DNA of 64,000 nt. Source: Polaromonas sp. Its GTDB lineage: Bacteria; Pseudomonadota; Gammaproteobacteria; Burkholderiales; Burkholderiaceae_C. Every line of letters begins with the position of its first letter. Positions within the stretch are counted from its first letter, which is position 1. A program made the position numbers and the translations under genes. The DNA lies in the NCBI RefSeq assembly GCF_016185115.1, contig NZ_JACPOF010000015.1, positions 496,001 through 560,000 on the forward strand, written 5' to 3'. The notes under the pieces were generated by a model, which was given only the letters and a program-made list of their open reading frames with translations, had not been told where the DNA came from and did no database searches. This document shows, one piece after another, positions 26,030 through 34,216 of the stretch.

Positions 26030-27046
26030 TTGAAAGCCTACCTGTGTGAAAAATGGATGCATTACAGCGAGCTGGAGCTTCGCGATGATGTAGCGCCTCC
26101 GGTTCTGTCCGCAGGGCAGGTTCGTATTGCGGTTCACTATGCCACGGCGGGTTTTGGCCAGACGCTGGTGATCGCGGGAAAATACCAGCGCAAGCCGCCG
26201 TTGCCCTTTGTTCCGGGCACAGAGATCTCAGGTGTGATCCTGGAGGTGGCTTCCGATGTGACCGGGTTCTCTCCTGGTGACCGGGTGGCCGCAGCACTGG
26301 ATTGGGGTGGTTACGCGGAGCAGGCCGTTGCAAGCGCATCCACCACCTGGCATGTACCTGATGTGGTCAGCCTTGCAACTGCTGCAAGTGTTCCGCTGAC
26401 TTATGGCACATCGTATGCAGCTTTGCATTGGCGCGGCCGGCTTCAGGCGGGTGACGCGCTGCTTGTGTACGGCGCGGCCGGTGGCGTAGGGCTGCCTGCC
26501 GTGGAGTTGGGTCGACTGGCCGGAGCCCGGGTAATAGCCGTTGCCGGTAGCGATGCGCGGGTACAGATCGCTCTTGATCGTGGCGCACATGCGGGCATCG
26601 TTCATGGCAGCGGCCAGTTGAGCCAGCAGGTACGCGACCTCAATGGCTGGAAGAATGTCGATGTCGTGTTTGACCCGGTGGGTGGCGCATTGTTCGATGA
26701 GGCGCTGCGTTGCCTGAAGCCTGAAGGCCGCATTCTTGTGGTCGGCTTTGCCAGCGGTGAAATTCCGAAAATCCCGGCCAATATCCTGCTGGTGAAAAAC
26801 GCGGAAATCATTGGCTTCAATTTCGGCCTCTACATCGGCTGGGGACTGACGGACGAACGTGAGGTCTACAGGCAACGCCTCAAGGACATGATGGACACAC
26901 TGTTCGGGCACGTCGCTGCGGGCGAACTGAAGCCTGAATCGTCAAAACCATTTCCGTTGCACAGGCTTGCTGACGCTTTTGATGCCGTGATTGCGCGAAC
27001 AGTGGTGGGACGCGCGCTGATTCAGGTTGCGCCTGAAGCATATTGA
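26030..27046 (+). CDS. MDR oxidoreductase, NADPH:quinone reductase-like
   Basis: This 338-residue protein has a TTG start at 26030 supported by GGAGT six bases upstream and by a normal family N-terminus (MKAYLCEKWMHYSEL). The GroES-like domain contains FVPGTEISGVILEVASDV, and the Rossmann part has YGAAGGVGLPAVELGRLAGA. Zinc ligands are absent. The ending LFGHVAAGELKPESSKPFPL is typical of quinone oxidoreductase/enoyl reductase relatives. It probably reduces a conjugated C=C or quinone with NADPH. It lies 15 bases after the Bug gene and 9 before the CoA-transferase gene. Confidence 0.87.
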   Translation: MKAYLCEKWMHYSELELRDDVAPPVLSAGQVRIAVHYATAGFGQTLVIAGKYQRKPPLPFVPGTEISGVILEVASDVTGFSPGDRVAAALDWGGYAEQAVASASTTWHVPDVVSLATAASVPLTYGTSYAALHWRGRLQAGDALLVYGAAGGVGLPAVELGRLAGARVIAVAGSDARVQIALDRGAHAGIVHGSGQLSQQVRDLNGWKNVDVVFDPVGGALFDEALRCLKPEGRILVVGFASGEIPKIPANILLVKNAEIIGFNFGLYIGWGLTDEREVYRQRLKDMMDTLFGHVAAGELKPESSKPFPLHRLADAFDAVIARTVVGRALIQVAPEAY

Positions 27047-27055
27047 GGTCGTCTT

Positions 27056-28249
27056 GTGTTCATGCAGTCCCCGAACGATGAGCCTCTGCTTCAGGGTTTG
27101 CGTGTCCTCGATTTAAGCCAGGGCATAGCCGGCCCTTATTGCGGCGACATCCTCCTGCAACAGGGCGCAGAGGTTATCAAGGTCGAGCCGCCTGCGGGGG
27201 ACTGGGCGCGCCACATGGGCACCACACGCCATGGTTTTTCAGCTGTGGTGCTCGCCTATAACGCCGGAAAGTCGGGGCTGTGTGTTGATGCGGGCATTGA
27301 GGCAGGCCGTCATGTGTTGCAGAAGCTGGCGCAGCAGGTGGATGTTGTCATACAGAACTTCAGACCGGGCGTTGTAGAGCGCCTCGGGCTGGATTACGGC
27401 ACCCTGGCACCGCATAACGAGCGTCTGGTGTATGTCTCCATTTCCGGATTCGGCGCAGACGGGCCACTGGTTGACGCGCCAGCCACAGACAGCGTGATGC
27501 AGGCCATGAGCGGCATGATGCATGCCAACCGCCATGCCTCCGGCCAGCCCCAGAAAGTGGGGCTGTATCTTGCCGACATTGCGGCGGCCGTGTATGCCTC
27601 ACAACTGGTCAGCGCTGCGCTGTATCGCCGCTCAATTACGGGCAAGGGGCGTCACCTTGAACTCAGCCTGCTGGAAGCCTGTGCAGCCCTTCAGGCCAGC
27701 AATATTGTGGACGCTGTTTTTTCCGCGGGTACACCCGCTTCCGCCGCGACGGCGCCCAGTGGGGTGTTTGCCGTCAGTGACGGGTTCATCACCTTGAGTA
27801 CGCTGAACAACGGCATGTTTTCGCGCTTGTGCGAGGTTTTGGGCGCAGGCCATCTTGTGGCCGATGAACGATTTTCATCCAACAAGTCGCGCCTGATGCA
27901 TGCCGATGGCCTCAATGAAGAGGTGGCCCGCATTCTGAAGTGTCAGCCGCTGTCATTCTGGTTGCCGAAGCTGGTGGCGGCAGATGTGCTGCATGCGGAG
28001 GTCAGCACTTATGAAAGCCTGCTCGCGCATCCCCAGGTCAGGCATGCCGGGATATTCAGCCAGATTGATGTGGCAGGTCTGCCGCCCCTGCCGCGTGCAC
28101 GCCAGCCGGGCTGTGCGACAGGCGACAGCAAGGCCGGGGTTCCGCGCCTGGGCGAGCACAGTCAAGAGGTGCTCGTGCGGTACGGGTTTGCGCCGCAGGA
28201 GATTGCGGCGCTGATGGCGCAAAAAGCCGTGTTGCCTGCGCAGCCCTGA
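27056..28249 (+). CDS. CaiB/BaiF (class III) CoA-transferase (2)
   Basis: This 397-residue protein uses a GTG at 27056 with GAGG seven bases upstream (an ATG at 27062 is also possible). Signatures are GLRVLDLSQGIAGPYCGDIL, QQGAEVIKVEPP, IQNFRPGVVERLGLDY and SISGFGADGPLVDAPATDSV. An unusual feature is the shortened region after the DIAAAVYASQLVSAALYRR helix. It moves CoA to a carboxylate of unknown identity. It closes the operon Bug-MDR-CoA-transferase and ends 7 bases before the convergent ligase 3 gene. Confidence 0.88.
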   Translation: MFMQSPNDEPLLQGLRVLDLSQGIAGPYCGDILLQQGAEVIKVEPPAGDWARHMGTTRHGFSAVVLAYNAGKSGLCVDAGIEAGRHVLQKLAQQVDVVIQNFRPGVVERLGLDYGTLAPHNERLVYVSISGFGADGPLVDAPATDSVMQAMSGMMHANRHASGQPQKVGLYLADIAAAVYASQLVSAALYRRSITGKGRHLELSLLEACAALQASNIVDAVFSAGTPASAATAPSGVFAVSDGFITLSTLNNGMFSRLCEVLGAGHLVADERFSSNKSRLMHADGLNEEVARILKCQPLSFWLPKLVAADVLHAEVSTYESLLAHPQVRHAGIFSQIDVAGLPPLPRARQPGCATGDSKAGVPRLGEHSQEVLVRYGFAPQEIAALMAQKAVLPAQP

Positions 28250-28256
28250 CAACCCC

Positions 28257-29825
28257 TCAGCCGCCTGCAGTTGTGGCGGTGACTGGTTTTGCGGCATAGC
28301 TGTCACGCAGGACCCGCTTGAGCAGCTTTCCGTTTTCACTGCGCGGTAACGCGTCCACAAAATCGACAGTGCGCGGGCACTTGATGCGCGACAAATGGGT
28401 GCGGCAGAACGCCACAAGTTCATTGGCGAGATTGTCCGATGGCTGGTAGCCGGTCTTCAGCTGCACTACGGCCTTGACCTCCTGCCCGTAGTCCTCATGC
28501 GGTATGCCTATGACTGCCACATCCTCGACTGCGGGATGCGTAAGCAGCGCGTTTTCGGCCTCCTGCGGGTAGATATTGACGCCGCCCGAAATGATCAGGT
28601 CGGTTCGCCTGTCGCTCATGAACAGGAAGCCGTCGCTGTCGATGGAACCCATGTCACCGTAGGTACCCCAGCCGCGCCGGTTGAACACCGACTTTGTCTT
28701 TTCCGAATCGTTGTGGTACTGAAACCCGACACCCCCGTTGAAGTAAATCAGGCCGATTTCACCTGCAGGCAGTTCGGTGTCGCTGCCGTCATCGGCCATG
28801 ATGTGCATCTCACCGCAGATGGGCTTGCCGACAGAGCCCTTGTGACTGAGCCAGTCCTTTGCATCGATGTAGGTGACGCCGACATTCTCGGAGCCGCCGT
28901 AGTACTCATTGATGATGGGCCCCCACCAGCTGATCATGGCCTCCTTGACGTGTCGCGGGCAGGGCGCCGTCGCGTGCAGTGCGACGCGCTGGCTTGAGAC
29001 GTCATGGCGGTCACGGACTTCGGCGGGAAGTGCGAGAAGCCGGCTGAACATGGTGGGTACCCAGTGGCCGTGGGTGATGCGGTGCCGCGCGATGGCCTCC
29101 AGCGCAGACGCCGCGTCGAACTTGCGCATGATTACGCAGGTCCCGCCGCACTCCAGCACCCGGATGTTGAAGCGACCGGTTGCATGGTAGAGGGGCGACA
29201 CCGACAGAAAAACCGAATTCCCGTCAAGCTGGAACATGGACCGGAGTTTTTTCTCAAGCTCCGGCAACTCGTAACGCCTTGCGTAAGGCAACAGGGGGCG
29301 GCGTATGCCCTTGGGGAAACCTGTGGTTCCTGAGGAGTACATGAATTCCCGGCCTACCGGCTTCTCGGGAAGGCTGGCGGTACCAGTGAATCCGGACATC
29401 GCCTTGTCGTAGTTTTCGAACCCGGCTCCTTCGCCGTCCAGCATGAGCCGGTGCGGCGGCGCGTCGGCGCCGAGCGCCTCCAGGGTTTCCCGTGCAAGGT
29501 CTGTGGTGGCAGCGCTTGTGATGAGTACAGACGCGCCGCAGTCACGAACGATGTACGCGGCCTCGCGCCCCGTGAGCAGGATGCTGATGGGTACGTAATA
29601 CATCCCGGCCCGCCGCGCACCCCACCAGAGTTCAAATGTGCCAATGTTGTTTTCGAGCAGAAGCGCAATGACGGAGCCCTCTTCCAGACCCAGAGACAGC
29701 AGCCATTCTGCAACGCGGTTCGCGCGCTGGTCCAGCTCCTGATAACTTAGCGCTTTGCCGGTCTCATGCATTTGCACGGCCAGCTTGCCGGGTTGCTTTT
29801 TTGCCCAGTCATGTAAACGGCCCAT
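28257..29825 (-). CDS. AMP-forming acyl-CoA synthetase (ligase 3)
   Basis: This is a 522-residue adenylate-forming ligase with AGGAGA before its ATG. Motifs are MYSSGTTGFPKGIRRPL, EYYGGSENVGVTYI, YGDMGSIDSDGFLFMSDRR, LIISGGVNIYPQEAENALL and PRSENGKLLKRVLRD with the catalytic Lys. The C-terminus has an Ala/Thr/Gly-rich tail. It is paralogous to ligase 2. It diverges from the third Bug receptor, and their 119-base gap holds the best copy of the island promoter element. Substrate unknown; likely the acid bound by the adjacent receptor. Confidence 0.9.
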   Translation of the reverse strand: MGRLHDWAKKQPGKLAVQMHETGKALSYQELDQRANRVAEWLLSLGLEEGSVIALLLENNIGTFELWWGARRAGMYYVPISILLTGREAAYIVRDCGASVLITSAATTDLARETLEALGADAPPHRLMLDGEGAGFENYDKAMSGFTGTASLPEKPVGREFMYSSGTTGFPKGIRRPLLPYARRYELPELEKKLRSMFQLDGNSVFLSVSPLYHATGRFNIRVLECGGTCVIMRKFDAASALEAIARHRITHGHWVPTMFSRLLALPAEVRDRHDVSSQRVALHATAPCPRHVKEAMISWWGPIINEYYGGSENVGVTYIDAKDWLSHKGSVGKPICGEMHIMADDGSDTELPAGEIGLIYFNGGVGFQYHNDSEKTKSVFNRRGWGTYGDMGSIDSDGFLFMSDRRTDLIISGGVNIYPQEAENALLTHPAVEDVAVIGIPHEDYGQEVKAVVQLKTGYQPSDNLANELVAFCRTHLSRIKCPRTVDFVDALPRSENGKLLKRVLRDSYAAKPVTATTAGG

Positions 29826-29847
29826 GTCGGGTTTCTCCTGATAAATT

Positions 29848-29884
29848 GGTGGTCAATTCTAGTCTGGTTGCATACTAAATGGGA
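29848..29884. promoter_or_regulatory. Island promoter/operator element, copy 7
   Basis: GGTGGT, 17 bases, then CATACT and AAATGGG, with AGTCTGGTTGCATACT at 29861-29876. The arrangement and spacing are identical to copy 1. A second GCATACTA follows at 29885-29892, giving a direct repeat. Confidence 0.65.
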
Positions 29885-29944
29885 GCATACTACAGAGATC
29901 GTTCAATCAACCGTAGAGGGCTGTGCCCTGCTGGAGACAAAGAC

Positions 29945-30928
29945 ATGATCACTTCCCGCCGCGGCGTCCTGCTTGGCTCAATCGCCTTGGGTGCAAGCGC
30001 CCTGACACGTACATCTTTTGCACAGGATGTCTGGCCCAGCAAGCCGATACGCTTCATATCCGCAGGAGCCCCGGGCGGTGGCAGCGATATCTTCGTGCGT
30101 GTGCTGGAGTCACGTCTCAAGGAAAAGCTGGGCCAGAGCCTGTTCATAGAAAACCATCCGGGCGCTGGCGGCATGACTGCAGCAGCGGTGGCCAACAGCG
30201 CCAGGCCTGACGGCTACACATTCTTCATCAGCAATGTCGCGACCAACGGTATCGGCGTCAGCCTGTACCGCAAGCCAACCTTTGATCCGAAGAAGGACCT
30301 GCCACCGGTAGGCCGCATTGCGACGTTCTCGAATGCGCTGGCCATACGTGCCGACAAGGGCATCAACTCCCTCTCGGACCTCACGGCTTACCTGCGTGCC
30401 AATCCAAAGGCCGGCTTTTTCGGTTCAGCTGGTTCAGGTACAAGCTCACACCTGTCGTCGTTGCTGTATGGGCAGCGCATCGGTGTGGAGTTGACGCATG
30501 TTCCCTACAAGGGGACCGCCGCCAACCTGAATGCATTGCTGGGCGGTGAAGTGCTGTTCTCGATTGATAACCTTCCTCTCTACACGCAGCATGTCAAGGC
30601 AGGTACGCTCAAATTGCTTGCTGTTACACGGGCGGTCCGTTCACCGAGTAATCCTGAGGTGCCGACCATGCAGGAGTCCGGCATACGGGACTTTGATATT
30701 TCCAGCTGGTATGGCATATCCGCTGCGACGGGTACGCCGCAAGCCATCGTAGACAGAATGGGGCAGGAGATCGTGAGCGCGCTGGCTGACCCGGATGTCA
30801 TTGCGAAAATCCGCGCTATCGGCGCCGACCCTGCGCCCCTGGGTCCCCAGGCCTATGCCGCGTTCATCAATGCCGAAATCCAGAAATGGGCGCCGCTGGT
30901 GAAGGCATCCAACGCCATCGTGGATTGA
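29945..30928 (+). CDS. Bug/TctC-type periplasmic receptor (3), Tat-like signal
   Basis: This is a 327-residue exported protein with GGAGACAAAGAC before the ATG. Its leader has a twin arginine (TSRRGVLLGS) and ends RTSFAQ, so Tat export is possible, unlike the two Sec-type Bug proteins in the island. The mature part starts WPSKPIRFISAGAPGGGSD and has FIENHPGAGGMTAAAVAN and VPYKGTAANLNALLGGEV. It binds a small carboxylate in the periplasm. It is a single-gene unit, closed by a strong bidirectional terminator. Confidence 0.9.
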   Translation: MITSRRGVLLGSIALGASALTRTSFAQDVWPSKPIRFISAGAPGGGSDIFVRVLESRLKEKLGQSLFIENHPGAGGMTAAAVANSARPDGYTFFISNVATNGIGVSLYRKPTFDPKKDLPPVGRIATFSNALAIRADKGINSLSDLTAYLRANPKAGFFGSAGSGTSSHLSSLLYGQRIGVELTHVPYKGTAANLNALLGGEVLFSIDNLPLYTQHVKAGTLKLLAVTRAVRSPSNPEVPTMQESGIRDFDISSWYGISAATGTPQAIVDRMGQEIVSALADPDVIAKIRAIGADPAPLGPQAYAAFINAEIQKWAPLVKASNAIVD

Positions 30929-30967
30929 TATGACCTGGTGCTGGATATCCGGCGCTCCGGGAAGCGC

Positions 30968-30996
30968 AAAAAGGCTCCGTGAGGAGCCTTTTTTAT
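30968..30996. terminator. Bidirectional intrinsic terminator
   Basis: AAAAGGCTCC and GGAGCCTTTT flank a four-base loop, with T-runs on both strands. It separates the Bug gene from the convergent acyl-CoA dehydrogenase gene. Confidence 0.9.
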
Positions 30997-31011
30997 TTGT
31001 TTGCGGGATTA

Positions 31012-32169
31012 TCAACCCTGCTTCAAATGCGCAAACATCTGGCGGCCAATGATGTGTTTCATCACCTCTATGGAACCACCTGCAATCTTCACGATACGGG
31101 CATCGGCATAGGCGCGTGCAATCGGGTATTCCCACATGTAGCCCCAGCCACCGAAGAACTGCAGGCATTCGTCCACGACCCTGCAATGCATGTTGGTCAC
31201 CCACATCTTTGCCATGGCCGCGTCTATGGCGTCCAGTTCACCCTTGATGAAGGCAGCGATGCAGCGATCCACGAATTGGCGGCCCACGACTGCCTCTGTC
31301 TTGAGTTCGGCCAGCTTGAATTGCGTGTTCTGGAAGTCGGCAATCGTTTTGCCAAAGGCCTTGCGCTGAGAGGTGTAGTCCACCGTCCATTCAATTGCGG
31401 TTTCTGCCACCGTGGCGGAACGTATGGCCTGCGCCAGCCGCTCCTGGGCCAGCTTGGTCATCATCAGTTCGAAGCCCTTGCCTTCTTCACCCAGCATGGC
31501 CGAGGCGGGCACACGCACCTCGTCGAAAAACAGCTCCGATGTGTCCTGCGCTTTCATTCCCAGCTTGCTCAGGTTCTTGCCGCGCCTGAAACCCGGCAGG
31601 CTGGTGTCCACCAGGAAAAGCGTGACGCCTTTGGCGCCGCCTGCGATGTCGGTCTTGGTCGCCAGCACGATGACATCGCACAGCTGGCCATTGGAGATAA
31701 ATACTTTCTGGCCGGAGATCACAAAATCATCGCCATCACGCACGGCTTTTGTCCGGATGGCCTTGAGGTCGGAGCCGGCATGGGGCTCGGTCATGCCCAG
31801 TGAACCAATCGCTTCGCCCGTTACCATTTTTGGAAGCCATTGCTGTTTTTGCGCTTCGCTACCGAATGTGGATATGTAGGTTGCCACCAGGTCGCAGTGA
31901 ATCATGAACCCCGGGCCGCTGAAACCTGAGCGGGCCATTTCTTCAAATACCACCACATCGAAGAGGTAGTCGGCGCCTGCTCCCCCATACTGCTCGGGCA
32001 CAGTGCAGCACAGCATGCCTGCTGCGCCGGCTTTCAGCCAGAGGTCGCGCGGAACAATTCCGGCTTCTTCCCAGCGCGCGTGATGGGGTGCGATCTCGTT
32101 GTCGATAAAACGACGCACCATGCTGCGAAACGCCTCATGGTCTTCATTGAAAAGGTTGCGTTTGAGCAT
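31012..32169 (-). CDS. Acyl-CoA dehydrogenase (3)
   Basis: This 385-residue flavoprotein has SLGMTEPHAGSDLKAIRTKAV, VFISNGQLCDVIVLATKTD, QDTSELFFDEVRVP and FFGGWGYMWEYPIARAYAD. It is closely similar to dehydrogenase 1 (15044-16192) over the whole length, for example RFID-NEIAPHHARWEE and the C-terminal KIAGGS-EVMK--IGR, so the two come from a duplication. It introduces a 2,3 double bond in an acyl-CoA. It is co-directional with the upstream racemase gene, 19 bases away, forming a two-gene unit: racemase then dehydrogenase. Confidence 0.92.
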   Translation of the reverse strand: MLKRNLFNEDHEAFRSMVRRFIDNEIAPHHARWEEAGIVPRDLWLKAGAAGMLCCTVPEQYGGAGADYLFDVVVFEEMARSGFSGPGFMIHCDLVATYISTFGSEAQKQQWLPKMVTGEAIGSLGMTEPHAGSDLKAIRTKAVRDGDDFVISGQKVFISNGQLCDVIVLATKTDIAGGAKGVTLFLVDTSLPGFRRGKNLSKLGMKAQDTSELFFDEVRVPASAMLGEEGKGFELMMTKLAQERLAQAIRSATVAETAIEWTVDYTSQRKAFGKTIADFQNTQFKLAELKTEAVVGRQFVDRCIAAFIKGELDAIDAAMAKMWVTNMHCRVVDECLQFFGGWGYMWEYPIARAYADARIVKIAGGSIEVMKHIIGRQMFAHLKQG

Positions 32170-32188
32170 ATGTTGTCTCTGTCAATTT

Positions 32189-33328
32189 TCAGAAATGAAC
32201 GGCGCCACTGTCGCGCAGCGCCTGGATATCCGCTGGATCGAGGCCGGCTTCTGCGAGCACTTCAGCCGCCGTGTCGGTGCGTGGTGCCGGTGGCAGGTCG
32301 CTTGTCGTGCGGCTGAAGCGCGGCGCCGGTGAAGGTTGCCAGCTGCCCGCCACTTCGGTGAATGTGCCGCGAGCCTGGTTGTGCGGGTGCAGGGGCGCTT
32401 CCGAGAGGCTGAGGACAGGCGCAAAGCAGACATCCGTGCCTTCGAGCAGGGCACACCATTCGTCGCGACTGCGGCTGGCAAAGCGCGCTTCAAGTTCTGC
32501 CTTGAGCAGCGGCCACTTTGTGCGGTCGTCGCGCTGCCTGAACATCTCGTTGTCGATCTCCATGAGCTTGAGGAAGAGGTCGTAGAACTGCGGCTCCAGC
32601 GGCGCGATGGAGATGAACTTGCCGTCGCTGCAGCGATAACTGCAGTAGTAGGGCGCTGCGCCATCGAGCGTGTTGGACTGTCGCGCATCTTTCCAGGAGC
32701 CGCTGGCCAGCATGGCAAAAAAGGGCGCCATCAGGATCGCAGCCCCTTCACTCATGGCTGCATCGACAACCTGCCCGCGGCCGGAGCGCTGGCATTCGTA
32801 AAGCGCGCTTGAAATGCCAAAAGCCAGCATCATGGCTCCGCCACCGAAATCACCTACCAGGTTGAGGGGCGGTATGGGTCTTTCTGCATCTCCAATCGCA
32901 TGCAGTGCTCCGGCCAGCGATATGTAGTTGATGTCATGACCTGCGGCCTGTGCCAATGGGCCGGTCTGGCCCCAGCCTGTCATGCGACCGTAAACAAGGC
33001 GGGGATTGTGTTCAAGGCAAATGTCGGGCCCCAGGCCCAGGCGTTCCATGACGCCTGGACGATAGCCTTCAATCAGGACTTGTGCGCCCTCGAGAATGCG
33101 CAGCAGCGTGGTGATGGCCTCCGGTTTCTTGAGGTCCAGCGTCAGGTGCCGCCTGCCCCTGGCCAGTGCATCGCTCGCAGGGTCGCGCCGGTTGCCCAGT
33201 GTTCTGGCATACGGCCGATTGATGGTGATCACATCGGCACCGGCGTCAGCCAGCATCATGGCGCAGAAAGGCCCGGGACCGACACCCGCCATCTCTATGA
33301 CCTTGACGCCTTGAAGCGGACCGGGCAT
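32189..33328 (-). CDS. Alpha-methylacyl-CoA racemase-like (CaiB/BaiF fold)
   Basis: This 379-residue protein has the class III fold but carries the racemase residues: EGYRPGVMERLG (Arg90), AGHDINYISLAG (His131-Asp132) and LVGDFGGG (Asp160). These match the His/Asp acid-base pair of mycobacterial MCR and human AMACR rather than the catalytic Asp of transferases. Such enzymes convert R to S 2-methylacyl-CoA so that a stereospecific dehydrogenase can act. It is followed directly by a dehydrogenase gene, which supports this role and points to a 2-methyl-branched substrate. The promoter gap holds a near-perfect operator copy. Confidence 0.85.
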   Translation of the reverse strand: MPGPLQGVKVIEMAGVGPGPFCAMMLADAGADVITINRPYARTLGNRRDPASDALARGRRHLTLDLKKPEAITTLLRILEGAQVLIEGYRPGVMERLGLGPDICLEHNPRLVYGRMTGWGQTGPLAQAAGHDINYISLAGALHAIGDAERPIPPLNLVGDFGGGAMMLAFGISSALYECQRSGRGQVVDAAMSEGAAILMAPFFAMLASGSWKDARQSNTLDGAAPYYCSYRCSDGKFISIAPLEPQFYDLFLKLMEIDNEMFRQRDDRTKWPLLKAELEARFASRSRDEWCALLEGTDVCFAPVLSLSEAPLHPHNQARGTFTEVAGSWQPSPAPRFSRTTSDLPPAPRTDTAAEVLAEAGLDPADIQALRDSGAVHF

Positions 33329-33353
33329 CTGGATTTTCCTGTTGTTCCTAGTT

Positions 33354-33369
33354 AGTATTGAACAATACT
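33354..33369 (-). promoter_or_regulatory. Island promoter/operator element, copy 9
   Basis: AGTATTG-AA-CAATACT has 7-bp perfect arms, the most symmetric copy of the set. On the minus strand it is followed by AACTAGG (compare AAATGGG elsewhere) and faces the racemase gene 25 bases away. Confidence 0.6.
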
Positions 33370-33496
33370 ATAGCTCACAATACCAAATCCGGAAATTGAA
33401 CCCTGATCCCGCTTTACCCGGCGGGGCTGGGCGCTTTTATGCTTTTCACAGCCTGACGTCCGACGCCGTTCAAGGTAGGCTATAATCTGAGGCTTA

Positions 33497-33573
33497 GCGG
33501 CTGTAGCTCAGTTGGATAGAGTACTTGGCTACGAACCAAGGGGTCGTGGGTTCAATTCCTGCCAGCCGCACCA
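33497..33573 (+). tRNA. tRNA-Arg (anticodon ACG)
   Basis: A 77-base cloverleaf: acceptor GCGGCTG/CAGCCGC, anticodon stem CTTGG/CCAAG with loop CTACGAA (anticodon ACG, reading CGU/CGC/CGA after deamination), T-loop TTCAATT, and an encoded CCA. A TATAAT at 33481-33486 serves as the -10 box. It is followed directly by an intrinsic terminator. tRNA-Arg marks the boundary between the catabolic island and the housekeeping block. Confidence 0.97.
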
Positions 33574-33580
33574 AAAAAGA

Positions 33581-33612
33581 AAAGCCCGCAACGTTTGTTG
33601 CGGGCTTTTTTC
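33581..33612 (+). terminator. Intrinsic terminator of tRNA-Arg
   Basis: AAAGCCCGCAAC and GTTGCGGGCTTT flank GTTT, followed by a T-run ending in TTTTTT. Confidence 0.92.
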
Positions 33613-33645
33613 TTTATGGGCCCGACATGCTAAGGTTGAAGCAGC

Positions 33646-34206
33646 ATGAGTAAAGCTTTTACAAAAGAAACCGACGCTGACGATGACGATTCGCCGGGCC
33701 TGCCGCCGCTCCCGGCGGGCGGCAGGAACTACATCACGCCCCAGGGCTATGAGCGCCTGCGGTCCGAATTGTTGACCCTGATTGACGAAGAGCGTCCCAA
33801 GGTTGTGGACATCGTTCACTGGGCTGCCAGCAACGGCGACCGGTCCGAGAACGGTGACTACATCTACGGCAAAAAAAGGCTTCGCGAAATTGACCGTCGA
33901 ATCCGTTTTTTGACCCAACGCCTTGAAATTGCCGAAATTGCCGACCCGTCGGTGCACCACGGAAGCGAGCAGGTCTTTTTTGGCGCCACCGTGACCTACG
34001 TCGACGATGCTGATGTCGAACGCACTGTGACCATCCTGGGAATTGATGAGGCCGATACCCTGAAGGGCGAGATCAGCTGGGTGTCACCGGTTGCCCGGAC
34101 GCTGCTCAAGTCGTCAACAGGTGATGATGTAAGCCTTGTCACGCCCCAGGGTGTGCAGGAGCTGCACATCCTGAAAGTGATTTATCCTGCGCCGCCTGCG
34201 GCATGA
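33646..34206 (+). CDS. greB: Transcription elongation factor GreB
   Basis: This 186-residue protein has an acidic N-terminal extension (about 25 residues, ETDADDDD). A GreA/GreB coiled coil follows, from NYITPQGYERLRSELLTLID to RRIRFLTQRLEIAEI, with the acidic tip SNGDRSENGDY that enters the RNA polymerase secondary channel. The C-terminal FKBP-like domain has VFFGATVTYVDDADVE and ISWVSPVARTLL. GreB rescues backtracked polymerase by stimulating transcript cleavage. GreB rather than GreA is preferred because of DYIYGKKRLREIDRR. It is convergent with spoT, 10 bases away. Confidence 0.93.
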   Translation: MSKAFTKETDADDDDSPGLPPLPAGGRNYITPQGYERLRSELLTLIDEERPKVVDIVHWAASNGDRSENGDYIYGKKRLREIDRRIRFLTQRLEIAEIADPSVHHGSEQVFFGATVTYVDDADVERTVTILGIDEADTLKGEISWVSPVARTLLKSSTGDDVSLVTPQGVQELHILKVIYPAPPAA

Positions 34207-34216
34207 CGCCCAGGGA

